Assembly: GCA_900757505.1 (NCBI GenBank)
Contig: CAAEOE010000021.1
Coordinates: forward strand, 1-39,747
DNA: 39,747 nucleotides
Source: an uncultured Collinsella sp.
GTDB lineage: Bacteria > Actinomycetota > Coriobacteriia > Coriobacteriales > Coriobacteriaceae
Direction of reading: 5' to 3'
The position numbers and the translations under genes were made by a program. Of the stretch, positions 30,681 to 38,587 are shown one piece after another; positions within the stretch are counted from its first letter, which is position 1, and the number at the start of each line of letters is the position of its first letter. Below the pieces are notes generated by a model. That model worked only from the letters and a program-made list of their open reading frames with translations, made no database searches and was not told the origin of the DNA.

Positions 30681-30690
30681 TGATATATCA
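30681..30690. promoter_or_regulatory. Perfect palindrome upstream of the esterase gene
   Basis: TGATATATCA is a 10-bp perfect palindrome in the divergent crr/esterase spacer, about 105 nt before the esterase start. It could be an operator or a -10 region. Confidence 0.3.
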
Positions 30691-30795
30691 GTTGAAGGGA
30701 AACTTATTGCCGGAGTGTTTCTGCGCCACGGGTTCAAGTGGGGTACGCTTGAAGGCGAAAAACAAGGGCGCATAATTTGCGCGAAGGGAGCACAT

Positions 30796-31698
30796 ATGAT
30801 TGTCGAGAACCATGCGCTGTGGGGCGAGGAGCCGACCGAGGAATATCCGGCGACATTTACGTATTTGGGTGCCGAGCCGTTGCCCGATAAACCGAATGGC
30901 CGCCGCCCCGCGGTGATTGTCTGTGGCGGAGGTGCGTTTACGCATATCGCTCCGCATGAGCAGGATCCTGTGGCGTTTGCGTTTTTGGATCACGGTTACC
31001 AGGCCTTTGTGCTCAACTATGTCACGAGTTCTACGGGTGACGTGAGCTTTCCGCACCCCCAGGCAGATCTTGCCAAGATGGTCGCCACGGTGCGCGCCAA
31101 CGCCGACGAGTGGCATGTCGATCCTAAGCGCGTGTGCGTCGTGGGATTCTCGGCGGGCGGCATGATCTGTGCCTCGCTGGCAACGCAGTGGAAGACCGGC
31201 CCCTTTGCGGCACTTGCCGGGGCGCGTCCGGACGACATTCGTCCCGATGCCGTGGTGCTGGGCTATCCATTGCTCGACTTTGCCTATGTGCGCGACATGC
31301 AGACGCGCGATCCGCGCATTGACTTGCGTGTGCCCAAGACGGGCGGCAAGACGGGGCGCGATTTGCTCAACGACTACCTGTCGATGGTGACGGGCGGCGA
31401 GGCAACTGACGAGCATCTGGCCGACATCTGCCCCACCACGCATGTTTCGCGTCAGATGCCACCGACCTTTGTGTGGGGCGTGTCCGACGACAAGACGGCG
31501 CCGATCGCGCAGGTCTACCCGTTTGCGCAGCGCATGGCCGAGGAGGGCGTTGCATGCGAGATGCACGTCTTCGACCAGGGTGGTCACGGCCTTTCGCTCG
31601 GCAACGCCAACACCGCGGTCGACAACGAGGACAAGCAGGTGGCGGTCCGTCCCTGGATCCGCCTAGCCTTCCGCTTCCTGGAGCGCCACGGGTTTTAG
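30796..31698 (+). CDS. Alpha/beta-hydrolase, esterase/lipase family
   Basis: The protein has 300 aa. The oxyanion region RPAVIVCGGGAFTHIAPHE, the nucleophile elbow GFSAGG, an Asp in WGVSDDKTAP and a His in DQGGHGLSL form the expected hydrolase layout. This resembles acetyl-xylan or carbohydrate esterase-type proteins. No signal peptide is seen, so it acts in the cytoplasm. The ATG at 30796 has AAGGGAG 5 nt upstream; the frame further upstream runs into the crr promoter and is not coding. A 12-bp hairpin begins at the last base of its stop codon. The substrate is not known. Confidence 0.88.
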   Translation: MIVENHALWGEEPTEEYPATFTYLGAEPLPDKPNGRRPAVIVCGGGAFTHIAPHEQDPVAFAFLDHGYQAFVLNYVTSSTGDVSFPHPQADLAKMVATVRANADEWHVDPKRVCVVGFSAGGMICASLATQWKTGPFAALAGARPDDIRPDAVVLGYPLLDFAYVRDMQTRDPRIDLRVPKTGGKTGRDLLNDYLSMVTGGEATDEHLADICPTTHVSRQMPPTFVWGVSDDKTAPIAQVYPFAQRMAEEGVACEMHVFDQGGHGLSLGNANTAVDNEDKQVAVRPWIRLAFRFLERHGF

Positions 31699-31725
31699 TT
31701 ACGGCGTTTTACCAAACGCCGTAAC
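31698..31725 (+). terminator. Hairpin after the esterase gene
   Basis: GTTACGGCGTTT (31698-31709) pairs perfectly with AAACGCCGTAAC (31714-31725) around TACC. The first base is the G of the esterase TAG stop. The tail is not T-rich, so termination efficiency is uncertain. Confidence 0.6.
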
Positions 31726-31730
31726 CACTT

Positions 31731-31844
31731 GACGCTGCAAGCCCGCCAGGGCGGCAATCTGCCTTTCAACTTCGGCGGCATGACCAGAAGGTCAATGCCG
31801 CCTCGTTTCAAGGCACCTTGCTCGCTCTGGCGGGCTTTCGCTGT
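31731..31844. repeat. Large palindromic intergenic element, copy 2 of 2
   Basis: Outer arms AAGCCCGCCAG and CTGGCGGGCTT pair. Next come TGCCTTTCAA/TTTCAAGGCA, and the centre GGCGGCAT-GACC pairs with GGTC-ATGCCGCC. Read on the minus strand the core matches copy 1 at 5854-5956, while the outer arms are different. Confidence 0.8.
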
Positions 31845-31880
31845 CCGCGCCAAAACATCGGCGTTGCCATGGCCCAGATG

Positions 31881-31929
31881 CGGCACTTGGGGACGTTCCT
31901 TTTGTGCCGGCACTTGGGGACGGTCCTTG
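31881..31929 (+). repeat. Tandem direct repeat with GGGGACG core
   Basis: CGGCACTTGGGGACGTTCCT (31881-31900) repeats as CGGCACTTGGGGACGGTCCT (31909-31928), 19 of 20 identical at a 28-nt period. GGCAC/GTGCC flanks the first unit as a small stem. No gene lies between 31699 and 32063; this repeat, the palindrome and the feo promoter fill it. Confidence 0.7.
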
Positions 31930-31943
31930 CAGCAATCTGTCGA

Positions 31944-31973
31944 TTGAACGTCGTTGCGTGTTCACGCTATCAT
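31944..31973 (+). promoter_or_regulatory. Promoter of feoAB
   Basis: TTGAAC at 31944-31949 and TATCAT at 31968-31973 are 18 nt apart. The metal-regulator-like dyads at 31989-32021 lie just downstream of the expected start of transcription. Confidence 0.65.
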
Positions 31974-31988
31974 GTAAGCTTAAAATTG

Positions 31989-32021
31989 GTTAGCCATGGC
32001 AAACGGTTAGCCTTGGTGAAC
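31989..32021 (+). promoter_or_regulatory. Tandem DtxR/IdeR-like operator of feoAB
   Basis: GTTAGCCATGGCAAAC (31989-32004) and GTTAGCCTTGGTGAAC (32006-32021) are 17-nt-phased copies. The first is a near-perfect dyad (7 of 8 pairs). GGTTAGCC resembles the half-site of DtxR/IdeR/MntR-type boxes. Repression under high iron is inferred. Confidence 0.6.
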
Positions 32022-32063
32022 ATAAATACAACGCCCTGTGGGCGCCGGGGGAGGAACACGGAC

Positions 32064-34424
32064 GTGAAGCTCGATACGCTCGAGATTGGAAAGGACGCCG
32101 TTGTCGCATCGGTGGCATCGGACGATCAGGCACTCCGACAGCATATTTTGGACATGGGTCTAACGCCGGGCACCGAAGTCACCATGATGAAGTACGCCCC
32201 CATGGGTGACCCGCTCGAGATCCGCCTGCGTGGCTACGAGTTGACACTGCGCAAGGACGATGCCGCTCGCATCGAGCTTGTGGGTATTCACGACACCGAT
32301 ACGGGTCCGCGCGCTAACGCCGCAATCGGCACGACGGAGCATCCGGCCCTGGGCGAGGGGACGTATTCGCCCCGTGCGGCAAAGACGGCCGTGCCCGAGG
32401 GCGCGCCGCTGCACTTTGCCCTCGCCGGCAACCAAAACTGCGGCAAGACCACGTTATTCAACCAGCTGACGGGCTCCAACCAGCACGTCGGTAACTTTCC
32501 CGGCGTGACGGTCGACCGCAAAGATGGCACCATCCGCAACCATCCCGAGGCGAGCGTTACCGACCTGCCTGGCATTTACTCCCTGTCGCCGTACACAGGC
32601 GAAGAGGTCGTGAGCCGTCAGTTCATCCTCGACGAGCGCCCGGACGCCATCATTGACATCATTGACGCCACCAACATCGAGCGTAACCTGTACCTGACAC
32701 TGCAGCTCATGGAGCTCGACCGCCCCATGGTCATCGCGCTCAACATGATGGACGAGGTAACCGCCAACGGCGGCGCCGTGGACGTCAACCTGCTCGAGAG
32801 CCTGTTGGGCGTGCCCGTTGTTCCCATTAGCGCTGCCCGCAACGAGGGCATCGGCGAGCTGGTGGACCACGCCCTGCACGTGGCGCGGTTCCGCGAGCGC
32901 CCTGGTCGCCTGGACTTTTGCGCGCCCGACGGTCCGGACGGCGGTGCGCTGCATCGCTGCATCCACGGTATTGCTAACCTGATCGAGGACCATGCCGTGA
33001 CGGCGCACATCCCGGTGCGCTTTGCGGCGACCAAGCTGGTCGAGGGCGATGAGCTGGTAACCGAGGCGCTTCACCTGGACCGCAACGAGCTCGACGCCAT
33101 CGAGCACATCATTAGCCAAATGGAGGGCGAGGCCGGCACCGACCGTCTATCTGCGCTGGCTGACATGCGCTTCGGCTTTATCGGCGACGTGTGCGGGCGT
33201 TGCGTCGTCAAGCCGCACGAGAGCCGCGAGCACGTACGCTCCGTCAAGATTGACCGCATCCTGACGGGTCGTTACACGGCCATCCCGGCGTTTCTGGTGA
33301 TCATGGGTCTCGTCTTTTGGCTGACGTTTGGCGTGATCGGCGCAGCGTTGCAGGGACTTATGGAGGACGGCATCGCTGCCATCATCGCCTCGGCCGATGC
33401 GGGCCTCAAAGCGTTCGGCACCAACGACGTAGTGCGCTCGCTGGCTGTCGACGGCGTGCTTACGGGCGTGGGCAGCGTGCTGACCTTCCTGCCGATTATC
33501 GTCGTGCTCTTTTTGTTCCTCTCCATTCTGGAAGACTCGGGCTACATGGCGCGCGTGGCCTTTGTCATGGATAAGGTATTGCGTCGCTTTGGCCTGTCGG
33601 GCCGCAGCTTTGTGCCCATGCTCGTCGGTTTTGGCTGCACCGTGCCGGCTATCATGTCGACCCGTACGCTCCCATCCGAGCACGACCGCAAGATGACCGT
33701 CATGCTCACGCCGTTCATGAGCTGCTCGGCCAAGTTGCCGGTCTACGGTCTGCTGTGCGGAGCATTCTTCCCGCAGGCGACGGTTCCCGCCATGGTCTCG
33801 CTATATCTGATCGGTATCGTGGTCGGCTGCATTGCCGCCCTGGTGCTCAATCGCACGGCATTTAAGGGTGACCCGGTGCCGTTTATCATGGAGCTTCCCA
33901 ACTACCGCCTGCCGAGCATCAAGACGACGGTGATGCTGGCCTGGGATAAGGCCAAAGACTTTATTACCAAGGCCTTTACCATTATCTTTGCCGCTACCGT
34001 GGTCATCTGGTTCCTTCAGACGTTCGACATTCGCTTTAATGTGGTCGCCGATCAGTCGCAGAGTCTACTTGCCGGTTTGGGTAGCATTATCGCGCCGGCG
34101 CTGGCGCCGCTCGGCTTTGGCGACTGGCGTGCATCCACGGCGCTCGTCACCGGACTTATCGCCAAGGAGAGCGTCATCTCGACCCTCACGGTGCTTTTGG
34201 GTGCAACGTCGCCCGCGGCACTGTCGACCATGTTTTCGCCGTTCACCGCCTACGTGTTCTTGGTCTTTACGCTGCTGTACCCGCCTTGCGTGGCGGCAAT
34301 CGGCGCCGTCAAGAGTGAGCTGGGCGCGCGCTATGCCGTTGCCGTGTTCGCGTTTCAAGTGACGGTCGCCTGGATCGTGGCGTTTGTCGTGCATTCGGCG
34401 GGCATATTGCTGGGGTTGGCTTAG
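32064..34424 (+). CDS. feoB: Fused ferrous iron transporter FeoA-FeoB
   Basis: The protein has 786 aa. Residues 1-75 are a FeoA/SH3-like domain (LRQHILDMGLTPGTEVTMM). A linker (76-115) leads to the FeoB G domain: GNQNCGKTT (122-130), GNFPGVTVD switch, DLPG (167-170) and NMMDE. The membrane part has Gate motifs SGYMARVAFVMDKVL, GFGCTVPAIMSTR and PFMSCSAKLPVY. It imports Fe(II). The GTG start at 32064 has GGGAGGA 8 nt upstream. FeoA is normally a separate gene; fusions are known but uncommon. FeoC is not seen. A strong terminator follows. Confidence 0.95.
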   Translation: MKLDTLEIGKDAVVASVASDDQALRQHILDMGLTPGTEVTMMKYAPMGDPLEIRLRGYELTLRKDDAARIELVGIHDTDTGPRANAAIGTTEHPALGEGTYSPRAAKTAVPEGAPLHFALAGNQNCGKTTLFNQLTGSNQHVGNFPGVTVDRKDGTIRNHPEASVTDLPGIYSLSPYTGEEVVSRQFILDERPDAIIDIIDATNIERNLYLTLQLMELDRPMVIALNMMDEVTANGGAVDVNLLESLLGVPVVPISAARNEGIGELVDHALHVARFRERPGRLDFCAPDGPDGGALHRCIHGIANLIEDHAVTAHIPVRFAATKLVEGDELVTEALHLDRNELDAIEHIISQMEGEAGTDRLSALADMRFGFIGDVCGRCVVKPHESREHVRSVKIDRILTGRYTAIPAFLVIMGLVFWLTFGVIGAALQGLMEDGIAAIIASADAGLKAFGTNDVVRSLAVDGVLTGVGSVLTFLPIIVVLFLFLSILEDSGYMARVAFVMDKVLRRFGLSGRSFVPMLVGFGCTVPAIMSTRTLPSEHDRKMTVMLTPFMSCSAKLPVYGLLCGAFFPQATVPAMVSLYLIGIVVGCIAALVLNRTAFKGDPVPFIMELPNYRLPSIKTTVMLAWDKAKDFITKAFTIIFAATVVIWFLQTFDIRFNVVADQSQSLLAGLGSIIAPALAPLGFGDWRASTALVTGLIAKESVISTLTVLLGATSPAALSTMFSPFTAYVFLVFTLLYPPCVAAIGAVKSELGARYAVAVFAFQVTVAWIVAFVVHSAGILLGLA

Positions 34425-34465
34425 TTATTTATTGACGGCGCAACCTCTGTGTATCGAATTGATTT

Positions 34466-34503
34466 CGGCCCCGCATCTGTTGCTGACGGATGCGGGGCCG
34501 TTG
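34466..34503 (+). terminator. Terminator of feoAB
   Basis: CGGCCCCGCATC (34466-34477) pairs perfectly with GATGCGGGGCCG (34489-34500) around 11 nt, followed by TTGCTATA. The downstream gene's -10 begins 7 nt later. Confidence 0.88.
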
Positions 34504-34506
34504 CTA

Positions 34507-34512
34507 TATAAT
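34507..34512 (+). promoter_or_regulatory. -10 box of the MFS gene
   Basis: An exact TATAAT lies 34 nt before the MFS start codon. The matching -35 would fall in the loop or second arm of the feoAB terminator (TTGCTGACGG), and is weak. Confidence 0.55.
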
Positions 34513-34545
34513 CGCCTCCGCTCAAAATGATTGGAGACGTTATAT

Positions 34546-35742
34546 ATGAGTCAGGCAAGGCAAGACGGCATCACGCTCAGGCAGTGGCTCCCGCTCGTCG
34601 GGCTCACCTGCTGTGCGTTCGTGTTCAACACGTCGGAGTTTATGCCCATCGGCCTTTTGACTGATATCGCCGCGTCGTTCTCGCTCACCGAGGCCCAGGC
34701 GGGCATCATGATCTCGGTCTACGCCTGGGGCGTCATGCTGCTGTCGTTGCCGCTCATGGTGTTTGCCTCGCGCTTCGAGTTCAAGCGGATGCTGCTGGGC
34801 GTGCTCGCCGTGTTCTCGCTGGGCCAGTTTCTGTCCGCTGTGGCGCCGACTTATCCCATCCTGGTCTGCGCACGCCTGGTGGTCGCCTGCGCACACGCCG
34901 TGTTCTGGTCGGTCGCTTCGATTATGGCCTCGCGCCTGGTTGACACTCGCCACGGCGCGCTCGCCATCAGCATGATCGCTACGGGCTCGTCCATCGCGCA
35001 GATCTTTGGTCTGCCCCTCGGTCGCGCCATTGGCCTGGCCGTGGGCTGGCGTATGACGTTTGCCGTGGTCGGAGCGCTGTCTGCTGTCGCGGTCGTCTAC
35101 CAGGCGACCGTGTTTCCCGCCATGTCGGCGGGTGAGCGCTTTACGCTCAAACAGCTGCCCGAGTTGCTCAAGAGCCCGTTTCTGATTGCGCTTTATGCGG
35201 TCACGGTATTCATGGCAACTGGCTATTACGCGGGCTATAGCTATATCGAGCCTTTTCTGGCTCAGGTCGCGCATGTCGACGCAAGCGCTATCACCATGAC
35301 GCTGACGGCGTTCGGCTGCTCTGGTCTGCTCGGAAGCTGGCTGTTCGGCCGGCTGTTCGATGGGCATCGGTTCCCGTTTCTCGCGATTACGCTCTCCGGC
35401 GTGCCGGTGGCCCTGCTGCTCATGGGCCCGGCCGCATCGTCGCTCACCGCGGTTCTCGCTGTTTGCTCACTGTGGGGTTGCTGCGCCACGGCCTTTAACG
35501 TGGCGTTTCAGGCCGAGCTCATCAAATACACGCCGGCGGACTCGTCGGCTGTCGCCATGTCGATTTTCTCGGGCCTGTTCAATCTGGGTATCGGCACGGG
35601 CACCGCGATCGGCGGCGCCGTAGTTTCGGGCCCCGGTATCGCCTGGATCGGCTACGCGGGCGGTGCGATCGCTGCCGTGGGCGTCATCCTCGCTATCACG
35701 GTGATGTTCCCGGCCATACGCCGCGCAAAGCCCGTCGCCTAA
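34546..35742 (+). CDS. MFS transporter, drug/sugar efflux (SotB/YdeA-like)
   Basis: The protein has 398 aa and 12 hydrophobic segments. FVFNTSEFMPIGLLTDIAA in TM1 and the RLVVACAHAVFWSVASIMA stretch are typical of the DHA1 arabinose/drug exporter group (SotB, YdeA, YdhP). It should export small solutes by proton antiport. The start MSQARQ at 34546 has GGAG 9 nt upstream; a TTG at 34531 is unlikely since it overlaps that site. It is a single-gene unit between the feo terminator and the palindrome at 35758. Substrate cannot be told. Confidence 0.9.
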   Translation: MSQARQDGITLRQWLPLVGLTCCAFVFNTSEFMPIGLLTDIAASFSLTEAQAGIMISVYAWGVMLLSLPLMVFASRFEFKRMLLGVLAVFSLGQFLSAVAPTYPILVCARLVVACAHAVFWSVASIMASRLVDTRHGALAISMIATGSSIAQIFGLPLGRAIGLAVGWRMTFAVVGALSAVAVVYQATVFPAMSAGERFTLKQLPELLKSPFLIALYAVTVFMATGYYAGYSYIEPFLAQVAHVDASAITMTLTAFGCSGLLGSWLFGRLFDGHRFPFLAITLSGVPVALLLMGPAASSLTAVLAVCSLWGCCATAFNVAFQAELIKYTPADSSAVAMSIFSGLFNLGIGTGTAIGGAVVSGPGIAWIGYAGGAIAAVGVILAITVMFPAIRRAKPVA

Positions 35743-35757
35743 TCACGTCCCCTCATC

Positions 35758-35830
35758 AGTTGCGGTGGAATAGTTCCTGTTTAAGGTCTCTGAAGGCCCA
35801 AGCAGGAACTATTCCACCGCAACTTATTTT
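35758..35830. repeat. 22-bp perfect inverted repeat after the MFS gene
   Basis: AGTTGCGGTGGAATAGTTCC opens arm 1 (35758-35779) and its complement forms arm 2 (35803-35824), with a 23-nt loop. TATTTT follows on the plus strand, so it can act as a terminator for the MFS gene. Its length and long loop are more typical of a mobile or repetitive palindrome. Confidence 0.8.
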
Positions 35831-35895
35831 GGGGAAGAGGATACAAGCTGGGCATACAATGGATGTCGTTGTGTTGAGCTTACCGGGAGGTTGCT

Positions 35896-37272
35896 ATGTG
35901 GGCATACGAGACGACGTTCTATCAGATCTATCCGCTGGGCTTTTGCGGGGCTCTGCGCGAAAACGCCGCGCCCGTTGCCGAGGATGAGCTCGCCCAGACT
36001 GCCAACGCCGTGCCCAATCCCGATGCTCCTATCATGAAAATCGCCCAATGGGCCGACTACCTGCAGGAACTCGGCGTTGGCGCCGTGCTCATCAACCCGC
36101 CGCTCGAGTCTGATAGCCACGGCTACGATACGCGCAGCCTGCGTCATATCGACCGTCGCCTGGGTGGGGATGCCGACTTTGCCGCCGTGTGCGATACACT
36201 GCATGCCCACGGCATCCGTGTGGTACTCGATGCGGTCTTCAACCATGTGGGCCGTGGCTTTTGGGCCTTCCGCGATGTGCAGGAGCGTAAGTGGGACTCG
36301 CCCTACAAGGACTGGTTTCACATCAGTTTTGACGGCGACTCCTGCTATGGCGACGGCTTTTGGTACGAGGGCTGGGAGGGCCATTTTGAGCTTGTGAAGC
36401 TCAATCTGCAAAACCCCGCTGTGGCCGATTACCTGCTTGAGTCTGTGCGTCACTGGGTCGAGGTCTTTGGCGTCGACGGTCTGCGACTGGACGTCGCCTA
36501 TATGCTCGACCGCGACTTTATGCGCCGCCTGCATACTTTTACCCGTGAGCTCAAGCCCGACTTTGTGTTGATTGGTGAGACGCTCCACGGCGACTACAAC
36601 CAGATCGTCAACGACGAGATGCTCGACTCCTGCACCAACTACGAGTGCTACAAGGGCCTGTACTCCAGCTTTAATTCGATCAACATGTTCGAGATTGCCC
36701 ATTCGCTTCATCGCCAGTTTGGCGGTGACCCGTGGTGCATTTATCGCGGCAAGCATCTGCTGTCGTTTGTCGACAACCACGATGTGCCGCGCCTGGCGAG
36801 CATCCTGACGGACAAGTCCTGCCTGCGCCCCGCCTACGGCATGCTCTTTGGAATGCCGGGCATTCCGTGCGTCTACTACGGCAGCGAGTGGGGGATTGCC
36901 GGCGAAAAGGGCGGCCCCGATGGCGACTGGGCGCTGCGCCCTGCGCTCGATGAGCCTGCGCCCAACGAGCTGACGGCGTTCATCACGCAGCTCACGCACC
37001 TGCGCTCGGCCGACGACGCGGCGGCCCGTGCTCTCAACTACGGTGCCTATCGCAACGTGGTGATCCAGAACAAGCAGCTGCTGTTCGAGCGCGCCTGTGA
37101 CGGCGCGACGGTGCTCGTGGCGGTGAACGCTGTGGACGAGACGTATGCCTTTGGCGCCGGCGAGCTCAACGGCTCCTTCGTCGACCTGCTTGCCGACGAT
37201 GCGCCCACGGTCGAGCTGACGGGTACCCTTGAGCTTGCGCCCTATGAGGTGCGCTATCTGCTGAGGGCCTAG
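35896..37272 (+). CDS. Alpha-amylase family (GH13) glycosidase
   Basis: The protein has 458 aa. A GH13 barrel shows DAVFNH (His117), GLRLDVAY with nucleophile Asp199, LIGET with acid/base Glu228, and FVDNHD with Asp296. It resembles cyclomaltodextrinase or neopullulanase-type enzymes but lacks their N-terminal beta domain and any signal peptide, so it acts on oligosaccharides in the cytoplasm. GGGAGG lies 6 nt before the ATG. It is followed after 3 nt by the glycosylase gene, apparently co-transcribed. Exact linkage specificity (alpha-1,4 or alpha-1,6) is not determined. Confidence 0.9.
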   Translation: MWAYETTFYQIYPLGFCGALRENAAPVAEDELAQTANAVPNPDAPIMKIAQWADYLQELGVGAVLINPPLESDSHGYDTRSLRHIDRRLGGDADFAAVCDTLHAHGIRVVLDAVFNHVGRGFWAFRDVQERKWDSPYKDWFHISFDGDSCYGDGFWYEGWEGHFELVKLNLQNPAVADYLLESVRHWVEVFGVDGLRLDVAYMLDRDFMRRLHTFTRELKPDFVLIGETLHGDYNQIVNDEMLDSCTNYECYKGLYSSFNSINMFEIAHSLHRQFGGDPWCIYRGKHLLSFVDNHDVPRLASILTDKSCLRPAYGMLFGMPGIPCVYYGSEWGIAGEKGGPDGDWALRPALDEPAPNELTAFITQLTHLRSADDAAARALNYGAYRNVVIQNKQLLFERACDGATVLVAVNAVDETYAFGAGELNGSFVDLLADDAPTVELTGTLELAPYEVRYLLRA

Positions 37273-37275
37273 CTC

Positions 37276-37839
37276 GTGGCCGCGCCGGACGAGGGCTATC
37301 AACATATTGAGCATGGGTTTGAACCCGTGTTTGACGAGCACTCGCGCGTTTTGGTGCTGGGGTCGTTTCCCTCGGTGCTTTCGCGCGCCAATGATTTTTA
37401 TTACGGCAACCCCCAGAACCGCTTTTGGCGCGTGATGGCCGCGTGCCTCGGTGTGCCCGTGCCGCCCAACGAGGGCGACCTTTTGGCGGACAGCGAGCCT
37501 GCGACGCTCGACGCCTCGATTGCCGCCAAGCGCTCCATGCTGCTCAACGGCGGTGTGGCCCTTTGGGACGTGATCGAGAGCTGTGACATCAAGGGCTCGA
37601 GTGACGCGAGCATTCGCAACGTTGTGCCGGCACATATCGAGCGCATTGCCGATGCCGCGCCGATCGAGGTCGTTGTCTGTAACGGCGGTACGGCAGGGCG
37701 ACTCTACAAACGCTACTTGCAAGAACGCACCGGGCTCCCCGCCATCGTCCTGCCCTCGACGAGTCCCGCCAATGCCGCTTGGCGTCTGGAGCGCCTTGTT
37801 GAGTGCTGGCACGAAGCCGTTGACTGGGCCGCTCTCTAA
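37276..37839 (+). CDS. DNA-deoxyinosine glycosylase (uracil-DNA glycosylase superfamily)
   Basis: The protein has 187 aa. LVLGSFPSVLSRANDFYYG, NPQNRFWRVM, NGGVALWDVIESC and LPSTSPANAAW are the motifs of family 6 UDG / hypoxanthine-DNA glycosylases. These enzymes remove hypoxanthine arising from adenine deamination. The start is GTG at 37276, 3 nt after the GH13 stop, with GAGGG upstream. Its partner gene is metabolically unrelated, so co-transcription may just be spacing. Confidence 0.9.
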   Translation: MAAPDEGYQHIEHGFEPVFDEHSRVLVLGSFPSVLSRANDFYYGNPQNRFWRVMAACLGVPVPPNEGDLLADSEPATLDASIAAKRSMLLNGGVALWDVIESCDIKGSSDASIRNVVPAHIERIADAAPIEVVVCNGGTAGRLYKRYLQERTGLPAIVLPSTSPANAAWRLERLVECWHEAVDWAAL

Positions 37840-37840
37840 T

Positions 37841-38494
37841 TTAGATATTTGACTGGGCATGGGCGCCCAGACGTTTCAGAACGCCTCGCCAGATCGGCGC
37901 GGGCACGGCTGGCTCGGCGCAAATCATGCCGTCGACGTTGACGGCATTGCCGCCGCCAAGTCGCTGCGCATGCTCAATGGAGCATCCCATGCGCACAGCG
38001 CCCACAAGCTTATCCATCGCTTCCGAAAATGGTCGGCGCAAGAGGCCCATGCGTGGGGAATGGCGAAGCGCCGCAATACCGCTGCCGGCACAGACGACAA
38101 CGCCGCCACACCACAATTGACCATGGCGCTCACATGCCTCGTGCAGACGAACGGCGGTCCCGCGCGCCTGCTTAGCGCCCTCCTGTGCGGCTCGAATCGC
38201 GGCATAGACGCGCGTTCCCGTACCGCCAAAGCGCTCAAGCGCCTGCTCGATAGCTGTCAACGTCTCATCGTCAGCCACATCTTCAATGGCCAGCACGATG
38301 CCATCGACTGCACCGGCATCATCCGCTTCCAAATCGATCGGGCGGGGGAGCGCGGTGCCGGAAAGCTGCGCATAGGCGGCGATGGCATCCTGCAGGTCCC
38401 AGAGCAAAAACTCAAGATCGGCGCTATCGGGAATGCTGATATACGCAATGGTTCGCAACGTTTTTGGTACATCGCTGCGCGCGGTCGTCTCCAT
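37841..38494 (-). CDS. Unknown protein, 217 aa
   Basis: I do not recognise a family. The N-terminal third has alternating hydrophobic strands and helices (RTIAYISIP, EFLLWDLQDAIAAYAQL), suggesting an alpha/beta fold. CGGVVVCAGSG and MGCSIEHAQRLGGG in the second half are Gly-rich. There is no signal peptide or clear membrane helix. AAAGGAGG lies 5 nt before the ATG, a strong ribosome site, and codon use matches neighbours, so it is a real gene. It converges on the glycosylase gene with a one-base gap and diverges from the aminotransferase. Confidence 0.75.
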   Translation of the reverse strand: METTARSDVPKTLRTIAYISIPDSADLEFLLWDLQDAIAAYAQLSGTALPRPIDLEADDAGAVDGIVLAIEDVADDETLTAIEQALERFGGTGTRVYAAIRAAQEGAKQARGTAVRLHEACERHGQLWCGGVVVCAGSGIAALRHSPRMGLLRRPFSEAMDKLVGAVRMGCSIEHAQRLGGGNAVNVDGMICAEPAVPAPIWRGVLKRLGAHAQSNI

Positions 38495-38587
38495 GCCGCC
38501 TCCTTTCCGGTTGGTTTCCGTTTAGGTTACACCGTCCGGCGGCGTCTCGCCGCGCTATCCTAGTGCAACCCTTACGAAAGGAACGCC

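Noticed and set aside
30589..30795. Extended N-terminus of the esterase reaching into the crr promoter.
   Set aside because: The extra 69 residues have no family match, and AAGGGAG sits correctly before the ATG at 30796.
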